Source: UBA1794 sp031552405
Lineage (GTDB): Bacteria; Bacteroidota; Bacteroidia; Bacteroidales; Bacteroidaceae
Assembly: GCA_031552405.1 (NCBI GenBank)
Contig: JAVBMN010000018.1
Coordinates: forward strand, 62,001-126,000
Length of the DNA: 64,000 nt
Direction of reading: 5' to 3'
Positions 57,631-64,000 of the stretch are shown in pieces. The translations under genes were made by a program, and so were the position numbers. Within the stretch, counting starts at the first letter, position 1. Each line of letters opens with the position of its first letter. The notes beneath the pieces were generated by a model. That model saw only the letters and a program-made list of their open reading frames with translations, ran no database searches and was not told where the DNA came from.

Positions 57631-60600
57631 TTACTGAATCTGTACCCTTACGACTTGCGATCTGCAATGAACCAAATAGATACCATTGGGTAGCGGAGTG
57701 CCGGTTTGCAGTTTCACTCCATCGGTGGTAAAGAGTTCGAACGGTTGATTGTCTGTTACGTAGATAATACGATCTCTGACCTCTACAAAGAATGATTCTT
57801 CAGTAAGAACCGGTTTTGTATCTGTCAGTTCCATACCCTCTGTTGAGAAGGCTGGATTAACGTCGGGAGATGACACAGTACCATCTGCCGCAAGAAGCCT
57901 CAACTGGAACTTGTCAAATATCGTCCAGTCTGTACTAATCAGGCTGCTCTTCCGAACACCTACGCGTAAGGTATTATCAGTTACACGAACCAATAAGCTG
58001 TTACCATTGTACAAGCCCTGTGTGAAGTAGCTCTGTGCTTGTTCCATAGTATTAGGTACATATCCATAACTACTGGAGGCACCTACACTACCATTCTTCC
58101 CTGCACCTTCAAAGATAGACATCAATGGGGTGGAGGATTCGTTTGCATACAAATAGGCGTTTAGCGTTTCAGTACCTGCACCTTTGGCTGTAGCAGCTGC
58201 TGCATAACCTCCCGCACGGTAGAAGCCTTGGCAAAGTACCTGATACAAACCATTCGGTAAGTTATTTACTACTTGGTACGTATCAAAGTTTTTATTGTAG
58301 AACTCCATTTCGTAATTGGATACTGTGCCTGGATCAGTCCATCCGGTTCCATTGTTATTGTCAAAAGCAGGATTTACCAGATAAGAGGTGTAGTTCTCAC
58401 CTGCAGAAAATTGGGAGAGCTTGAAGTTATCAAATCCAACAAGCGTTTCGGTTCCATTAGTAGAATGAACAGCTGAGAAGCCAATGGTCACAGTTCCGGT
58501 TCCGGTATAATCAAAGATCAGCCCCACATCTTGCCATCCTGTCTTAAATTCGGGAGCCGAAACAGTAATCTTTGAACTTCCATTAACCTGCACCCAGATT
58601 GTGCCGTTACCAGCCGCTCCGCTTTTCCACACATCTGCGCTCAGGTAATAGTAGCCATGTGGAAGGTTAGATAGTTGTTGTGATAATTCAATGCTTGAAG
58701 TACCCCATTTTTGACGTACCAGATAGGCATTACCCGTCCAGGAAATCCCTGTAAAATTGCTGGCCGCCAGGCCGGATGTGTTCAGGATGGTCATGTCGTT
58801 TACATCACGTTGTGTGTAATTTGCAGTCCAGCCCTGCGGTACATAAATTGCACGGTCAGAGGTTACGCCGGAGTTGGCTAATACTGAATAAGTTGACTCA
58901 AAATCAGAGTTTACAATATAACCGGTCATATCCTGTTGCGCTGCCTGTTCTCTCATTGCATCAATAAGATCGCCCAGTTCTCCATAGAGCGTATACAATG
59001 TGGCGCGAGAGGTACTTGGCGAAGCGGTTGACACTTCCGAGGCAATCTCTGAAAGCTGGGTGAGAAGGGTTGAAGATGTTACATTCAGCGTTTGGGCATA
59101 GTGTACCATATCTGTCAGCACCTGATAAAGCTGTGCAGCAGAACGGTTCGCTGTATGGTCTGCCAGCGTAATATTATTAAAACCGGTAAACTGTTCACTG
59201 CCATTGCTTGTATGAGCGACTGCAAAACCTACCATTACTGGGCCGATTCCATTGTGATAGAAATTCAGGGGGAGAGATTGCCACTGGCTTTGGCCGTCGG
59301 GAACAGTGACTGAATACTTTCTTCCATCCTGTGTTTGTACCCACAAAATGCCGTTCCCACCCGATCCGGTCTTCCAGGCATCTGCCTTTAGCGTATAACA
59401 GCCGGCATCCAACAAATCAATCTGCTGAGAGAATCCAACGGTGGATGCCCCCCATTTCTGACGTACCAGATACGCATTCCCGGTAAACGGAATGGTGCTG
59501 AAACTGGAAGCTGACAGGCAACTGGAATTCAGGATACTCATATCGTTCTCATTCCCGGAACTGTAATTGGAAGTCCATCCTTCGGGAACATAAATAGCAC
59601 GGTCAGAGGCAACTCCGGAATTAGACAGTACAGAGAATGACGACTCGAAATCCGGATTCTGCAAAGAAGAAGTCCGGCTCACATTCAGAGAAGTATTGTC
59701 ATTACCCATATTGCTAAAATAACTCAGATTAGCCACCTCGGAATAACGCACTTCGCCATTAGGAAAATAGGCTGCAATACGATATGAGTAATCACCTTCT
59801 GTAGAAAGCTGATCCGTATAGTTCAAAGAAAGATTTTCAGAAGCTGTGATTTGGGCTATCTGCTGATATGTTCCATTATTGGTTTTTCTCTGAATGGAGA
59901 GGTAGTCAGTAGTTTCTCCATTAGGATCCTGCCATTGAAGCAGTACAGAGCCGGAAGAAGAGGAAGAGAAAGAGGCCATCAGCCCTTTCGGATTCAGATA
60001 TACTACGGGAGGGAGCACTGCCTTGGAGGAGTTATATGCCAGACGGGTTTCAGGGGCGGAATACGCTACTCCAGCGGGAGTTAATTGCCCGGCAATCTCA
60101 TCGTATACTTTGCGACAATTCTGCACCCAGTTGTAGATGGCGTAACGCTCAATGTAATCGGCCGACTCTAACAGGCTTACCATCTCAGCCACCCATTGAC
60201 GCTGGCGTTCAAGATCATTGGCAGTGGGGTTGTCTCTGTTTTCCCAGAAAGTTTCTGTGGTCCAGTTGGCTCCGTAATTCAACTCCGTAATCCAGATCGG
60301 AAGTCCGGTATTGTCATGAAGCGTTTTAAGCTGGCTCATCACCCACGAAGGACTTCCACCACCCCAGTAACAGTGTACCACTGCATAATCCATACGTTGT
60401 CCGTTAGCCTTTACGCCGTTTAACATAGTGTAGAGATGCGTATTAATACTTGTATTGGCAGGTGAGCCTACACGCATCCCTGAATTCAGCATTTCCGGCC
60501 AGGCAGAAATAACATCGGCAGGGTCTACATAATGCTCTCTTGAGTCTGAAGTATTATCAGGCTCATTGTATCCCAACAGGTGGGTTACATTCACATCTTT

Positions 60601-61401
60601 GTTATTGATCTCATCCCATCCGGGCCATCCGGGATGGTGGCGGTGTACCACATATTCGCGGTCGGTACGTGTGTAATTTCCGGCATCCCAGTTATAATAC
60701 CAAGATGTTTTCAATGCTTCATTGATAGTCATGTCGCTGCCCGAATAGCCTCGCTTTCCGGTCCAATTCCATTTGAATACCCGGATAAAGGATACTTTTC
60801 CTTTTAATTCAGACTGCAACAAAGACACTTCTATGTCATTATCCTGTGCAATAAACACGCGGCTGTACCCTGTACCATCACTACGCTGGGCCAAGGTAGC
60901 CATGTATCCACGTTTCAGCTTGAAAGAAGTTATTTGATTGTCCATCGTGCCTAGATTCGTATGATAATCCAATCCGTATCCGGCCGATGTGCCGGTATAA
61001 TTCTCACCTGTATAACAAGTCAATGGACTTGCCAAGGGACCATGAGGAATCACCACGGTGCCGTCCCGGTAGATAGAGACCATACAGTTTTGATCCAATA
61101 CTGTAGCAGCTCCGTTGATCTTGATTTTACTGCCAACGTACTTGCTGATTACTTCCGAAGGCTTCTGGCCATGAATAAATACCCAGGCATTTTCATTCCG
61201 GATGTCAATACTTCCGTTTCCGGAAATCACATCAGTGGCTGTCCCATACGCAGTGATGTGATAGTCCACGGCCTGGGACAACGTTACCGCAGTAGTTACC
61301 GTGGTCACCGAAACTTCCGGTTCTGCCGCTAAAATAAGGGATGTACTACTTGCAAGGCCCAGAGTCAGGGCTAGCGTTTTTAAAGAAAAGAACTTTTGCA
61401 T
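57631..61401 (-). CDS. Large secreted GH128-like glycoside hydrolase with repeated carbohydrate-binding-like modules
   Basis: The 1,256-residue protein has a signal peptide (cleavage near A25-A26). A region at about 125-205 resembles a beta-gamma-crystallin / peptidase-inhibitor I36 fold (C-Y-T-G-E-N-Y-T-G). A GH128-type (Asl1-like) TIM barrel at about 215-460 has G-Y-N-E-P-D (E280) and I-T-E-L-N-Y-G (E373), the expected acid/base and nucleophile. It is followed by a fibronectin-III-like segment, two homologous modules of about 170 residues beginning N-P-D-F-E-S and N-S-D-F-E-S, and a third beta module. The last 50 residues (V-E-V-R-D-R-I-I-Y-V ... L-P-N-G-I-Y-L-V) resemble a type IX secretion sorting tail. 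GH128 enzymes cut beta-1,3-glucan. It stands alone, with no SusC/D neighbours. Confidence 0.83.
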   Translation of the reverse strand: MQKFFSLKTLALTLGLASSTSLILAAEPEVSVTTVTTAVTLSQAVDYHITAYGTATDVISGNGSIDIRNENAWVFIHGQKPSEVISKYVGSKIKINGAATVLDQNCMVSIYRDGTVVIPHGPLASPLTCYTGENYTGTSAGYGLDYHTNLGTMDNQITSFKLKRGYMATLAQRSDGTGYSRVFIAQDNDIEVSLLQSELKGKVSFIRVFKWNWTGKRGYSGSDMTINEALKTSWYYNWDAGNYTRTDREYVVHRHHPGWPGWDEINNKDVNVTHLLGYNEPDNTSDSREHYVDPADVISAWPEMLNSGMRVGSPANTSINTHLYTMLNGVKANGQRMDYAVVHCYWGGGSPSWVMSQLKTLHDNTGLPIWITELNYGANWTTETFWENRDNPTANDLERQRQWVAEMVSLLESADYIERYAIYNWVQNCRKVYDEIAGQLTPAGVAYSAPETRLAYNSSKAVLPPVVYLNPKGLMASFSSSSSGSVLLQWQDPNGETTDYLSIQRKTNNGTYQQIAQITASENLSLNYTDQLSTEGDYSYRIAAYFPNGEVRYSEVANLSYFSNMGNDNTSLNVSRTSSLQNPDFESSFSVLSNSGVASDRAIYVPEGWTSNYSSGNENDMSILNSSCLSASSFSTIPFTGNAYLVRQKWGASTVGFSQQIDLLDAGCYTLKADAWKTGSGGNGILWVQTQDGRKYSVTVPDGQSQWQSLPLNFYHNGIGPVMVGFAVAHTSNGSEQFTGFNNITLADHTANRSAAQLYQVLTDMVHYAQTLNVTSSTLLTQLSEIASEVSTASPSTSRATLYTLYGELGDLIDAMREQAAQQDMTGYIVNSDFESTYSVLANSGVTSDRAIYVPQGWTANYTQRDVNDMTILNTSGLAASNFTGISWTGNAYLVRQKWGTSSIELSQQLSNLPHGYYYLSADVWKSGAAGNGTIWVQVNGSSKITVSAPEFKTGWQDVGLIFDYTGTGTVTIGFSAVHSTNGTETLVGFDNFKLSQFSAGENYTSYLVNPAFDNNNGTGWTDPGTVSNYEMEFYNKNFDTYQVVNNLPNGLYQVLCQGFYRAGGYAAAATAKGAGTETLNAYLYANESSTPLMSIFEGAGKNGSVGASSSYGYVPNTMEQAQSYFTQGLYNGNSLLVRVTDNTLRVGVRKSSLISTDWTIFDKFQLRLLAADGTVSSPDVNPAFSTEGMELTDTKPVLTEESFFVEVRDRIIYVTDNQPFELFTTDGVKLQTGTPLPNGIYLVHCRSQVVRVQIQ

Positions 61402-61590
61402 AAGCTTAATTTATTAAGTTAATAATAGTAGGTTTGCATGTAAAAACAGGTATTAGTATTGTTGACAGACGATCAGATATTTATCCTATCTGAGCAGAAG
61501 AGCCTATTTCCTTAATTGTCGCATAAAGTTCCTCTCCTGTCGCGATTTACAATGTGTTCTTAATGTATTCTATCCTAATTTAGAATGCGG

Positions 61591-61598
61591 CAAATATA
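61591..61598 (-). promoter_or_regulatory. Promoter box for the GH128-type gene
   Basis: The minus strand reads TATATTTG (TAnnTTTG), 190 nt before the start codon, implying a long 5' leader. Confidence 0.5.
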
Positions 61599-61708
61599 GA
61601 GAATAAACTTTATAAGAAACCATTTTCTTTGTGTTAATAAATTGTATTAATCTTTGGGAAAGTATAATTAGGCAGGAATCAGATAACTTCTTCATTCCCC
61701 AAGGAAAG

Positions 61709-61790
61709 CTCTTCACGTGGGTGAAGAGTGTTTTTCATTCACATGAGGAGCTCTTTTTGCCAAGGTGAAAAACTCTTTTCGTTTGAGTGA
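61709..61790. repeat. Cluster of TTCAC/GTGAA palindromic words
   Basis: CTCTTCAC-GTGG-GTGAAGAG (61709-61728) is a perfect 8-bp hairpin, followed by CATTCACATGAGGAGCTC and then GGTGAAAAACTC and GTTTGAGTGAG. The words vary the same core, in both orientations, without coding potential. Confidence 0.65.
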
Positions 61791-61968
61791 GAAAGGAAAA
61801 ATGAAGCCGTAGACTATTTATCCAAATAACTTGCCTTTTTGTCTGAATCTTGCCTTTATGTATCATATTGACCCTTTCATTAGCTTGTTATTAGGAGTGT
61901 AAAAAGGATAATGGTTAAAAAAACTCATTTTCTTGTTATATAATAAGGTGTAGCAGGCTTATTTTTTC

Positions 61969-61976
61969 TACTTTTG
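61969..61976 (+). promoter_or_regulatory. Promoter box for topA
   Basis: TACTTTTG matches TAnnTTTG, 30 nt before the start codon. Confidence 0.6.
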
Positions 61977-62005
61977 CGGGCAAAATTAAAAATAGAGCAA
62001 AGACC

Positions 62006-64000
62006 ATGCAGAAGAATCTGGTTATAGTGGAGTCCCCTGCCAAGGCAAAGACCATTGAAAAGTTTCTGGGAAATGACTTTCGGGTACTGTCAAGCTACGG
62101 ACACATACGAGACTTAAAGAAGAAAGAATTTAGCATTGATGTAGCCAACGAGTTCAATCCGGTGTACGAGATTCCCGGTGAGAAGAAAGATCTGGTGAAT
62201 GATTTAAAGAAAGCAGCCCAGCAAGCCGAGACGGTATGGCTGGCATCCGATGAGGACCGCGAAGGAGAAGCCATTGCCTGGCATCTGTCCGAGGTGCTAC
62301 AGTTGGATCCCAAGAAGAGCCGTCGTATTGTATTTCACGAGATTACCAAGAACGCAATATTAAAAGCCATCGAGCATCCGCGCGAGATAGACATCAACCT
62401 TGTAAATGCACAACAGGCACGTCGCGTGCTGGACCGCATTGTGGGTTTTGAACTCTCTCCCGTGTTGTGGCGTAAAGTGAAACCTGCCCTCTCTGCCGGA
62501 CGCGTGCAGTCGGTAGCCGTACGCCTCATCGTAGAACGGGAGCGCGAGATACAAGCCTTCACCAGCGAAACCTATTTCCGTGTCTCCGCATTCTTCTTAG
62601 TGCCGGATGCCGATGGGAAAATGACCGAGGTAAAGGCCGATCTGAATACCCGCTTCTCTACCCGCGAGGAAGCTCTCAACTTCCTGAACCGCTGCAAAGG
62701 CAGTGAGTTTATCATTGACGAGGTAAGCAGCAAACCGCTGAAGAAGTACCCCGCACCTCCCTTTACCACCTCTACCCTGCAGCAGGAAGCAGCGCGTAAG
62801 CTGGGTTTCAGCGTGGCACAAACCATGAGCGTAGCACAGAAACTCTACGAATCGGGGCGCATCACGTACATGCGTACCGACTCGGTGAATCTGTCCGGTT
62901 TGGCTATCGAAACCTGTCGTGAGGCCATTACAAACCTCATGGGCGAGAAATACCACCACGCCCGCCAGTTCGAAACCAAGACAAAAGGCGCACAGGAAGC
63001 TCATGAGGCCATCCGTCCCACCTATATGGATCAACAAACCATCGACGGAACGGCGGCCGAAAAGAAACTCTATGCCTTGATCTGGAAACGCACCCTTGCT
63101 TCGCAAATGATGGAGGCGGAAATAGAAAAAACAACTGCCGTGATTGCCATCGGCACCCAGGAAGAGAAGTTTATAGCCACCGGCGAGGTGGTGAAATTCG
63201 ACGGATTCCTGCGCGTGTATAAAGAATCATATGATGAGGATGTTGAGCAGGAAGACGAAAGCGGCATGTTGCCTCCTTTGCAGAAGAGCCAGGCGTTGCA
63301 GTATAAGAATCTTATTTCTACTCAGCGCTTTTCCCAGCACACGCCCCGCTATACCGAGGCCAGCCTGGTACATAAACTGGAAGAACTGGGCATTGGCCGT
63401 CCCTCTACCTACGCGCCTACCATCTCTACCATCCAACAGCGCGAATATGTAGTGAAAGGTGACCGCCCCGGCGAGGAACGTAACTACGAAGTGTTCACCC
63501 TGGCAAAGGATGTCATCAAGGAAGAACAGCGGACAGAAATGAGCGGACAGGAGAAAGGAAAGCTGCTGCCTACCGACATAGGTATCGTGGTAAACGACTT
63601 CCTGATGAGCTTCTTCCCGTCCGTTCTCGACTATAATTTTACCGCCAGCGTGGAAAAGGAATTTGACGAAGTGGCCGAAGGAAACAAGCAATGGGCCGGT
63701 ATTATGAGCGAGTTCTATACCGATTTCCACCCCCTTGTTACCGCCACCATGGAAGCTAAGATGGAACACAAAGTGGGCGAACGCGAATTGGGTATCGATC
63801 CTAAAAGCGGGAAACCGGTGTTTGTGAAGATCGGTCGCTTCGGCCCTGTGGTACAGATAGGACAGGCCTCGGATGAGGACAAACCTCTCTTTGCTCAGGT
63901 TAAGAAGGAATACTCCATTGAGACTATCACGCTGGAACAGGCCCTCGAGCTGTTTAAACTGCCCCGTACCCTGGGCGAACACGAAGGAGCGGAAGTAACC
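62006..64000 (+). CDS. topA: DNA topoisomerase I, 3' end outside window
   Basis: From ATG 62006 the frame stays open for 665 codons to the window edge. The TOPRIM domain begins L-V-I-V-E-S-P-A-K-A-K-T and contains S-D-E-D-R-E-G-E-A-I-A-W-H with the metal-binding acids. The active-site tyrosine is in I-T-Y-M-R-T-D-S near residue 289. The enzyme relaxes negative supercoils by single-strand passage. The C-terminal repeats expected after the core are only partly covered. Confidence 0.96.
   Translation, partial: MQKNLVIVESPAKAKTIEKFLGNDFRVLSSYGHIRDLKKKEFSIDVANEFNPVYEIPGEKKDLVNDLKKAAQQAETVWLASDEDREGEAIAWHLSEVLQLDPKKSRRIVFHEITKNAILKAIEHPREIDINLVNAQQARRVLDRIVGFELSPVLWRKVKPALSAGRVQSVAVRLIVEREREIQAFTSETYFRVSAFFLVPDADGKMTEVKADLNTRFSTREEALNFLNRCKGSEFIIDEVSSKPLKKYPAPPFTTSTLQQEAARKLGFSVAQTMSVAQKLYESGRITYMRTDSVNLSGLAIETCREAITNLMGEKYHHARQFETKTKGAQEAHEAIRPTYMDQQTIDGTAAEKKLYALIWKRTLASQMMEAEIEKTTAVIAIGTQEEKFIATGEVVKFDGFLRVYKESYDEDVEQEDESGMLPPLQKSQALQYKNLISTQRFSQHTPRYTEASLVHKLEELGIGRPSTYAPTISTIQQREYVVKGDRPGEERNYEVFTLAKDVIKEEQRTEMSGQEKGKLLPTDIGIVVNDFLMSFFPSVLDYNFTASVEKEFDEVAEGNKQWAGIMSEFYTDFHPLVTATMEAKMEHKVGERELGIDPKSGKPVFVKIGRFGPVVQIGQASDEDKPLFAQVKKEYSIETITLEQALELFKLPRTLGEHEGAEVT

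Larger units (their letters stand above)
61402..62005. other. Divergent intergenic region between GH128-type gene and topA
   Basis: About 600 bp without a gene contain two promoter boxes (61591-61598 minus, 61969-61976 plus) and a cluster of TTCAC/GTGAA hairpin words at 61709-61790. The GH128-type transcript would have a leader of about 180 nt. Confidence 0.75.

Overview
The window looks like a chromosomal segment of a Bacteroidota bacterium, most likely family Bacteroidaceae (Bacteroides/Phocaeicola-like); the species cannot be read from the sequence. The evidence is the recurrent promoter box TAnnTTTG with an upstream TTG/TTTG about 20 nt away, weak or absent Shine-Dalgarno sequences, lipoproteins with acidic residues after the lipid cysteine, a hybrid two-component regulator beside a glycosidase, LruC, DUF4251, DUF4886 and DUF4922 families, and the gene order purN / acpP-fabF-rnc / pfkA.

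Layout. 1-4430: the 3' end of an unknown gene, a membrane-anchored AraC regulator, a small outer-membrane barrel, and an XRE-cupin regulator with an acyl-CoA synthetase. 4430-9840: a palindrome-rich divergent intergenic block, a UvrA paralogue and an LruC lipoprotein. 9863-11216: a decayed insertion sequence with target duplication, inserted in a transporter remnant. 11233-18938 (minus strand): a DUF4886 hydrolase and a six-gene operon (purN, GT2 glycosyltransferase, GalT-like DUF4922, SpoIID/LytB, AmpG-like permease, BadF kinase) that I read as a candidate cell-wall sugar recycling unit. 19089-27284: acpP, fabF, rnc, pfkA, a GH3-family enzyme, a 45-aa membrane protein, DUF4251, ffh, folD and tRNA-His. 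27290-28400: a non-coding block of palindromic words. 28404-32742: a lipoprotein with a 50-residue helical repeat, an OmpA-type protein and another lipoprotein. 32831-39937: recA, a hybrid two-component system and a divergent GH51 arabinofuranosidase. 39944-47046: radical SAM protein, polyamine dehydrogenase, YjbQ, RmuC, a second LruC lipoprotein and a TlpA-like thioredoxin. 47100-48440: a second palindromic-word block sharing its words with the first, and a decayed HigBA toxin-antitoxin module. 48495-53558: tRNA-Met, a START-like protein, an LptF/G permease, RibBA and an aminotransferase. 53665-57426: a nucleotide-sugar cluster (acetyltransferase, aminotransferase, RmlB, RmlA). 57631-61401: a large secreted GH128-type enzyme. 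62006-64000: the start of topA.

The housekeeping genes are ordinary. The unusual material is mainly in the intergenic regions. Two blocks 20 kb apart share the same set of four palindromic word families, and at least three other gaps hold comparable clusters built from different words. The repeat lipoprotein/OmpA pair and the putative peptidoglycan-recycling operon are the most interesting coding loci.
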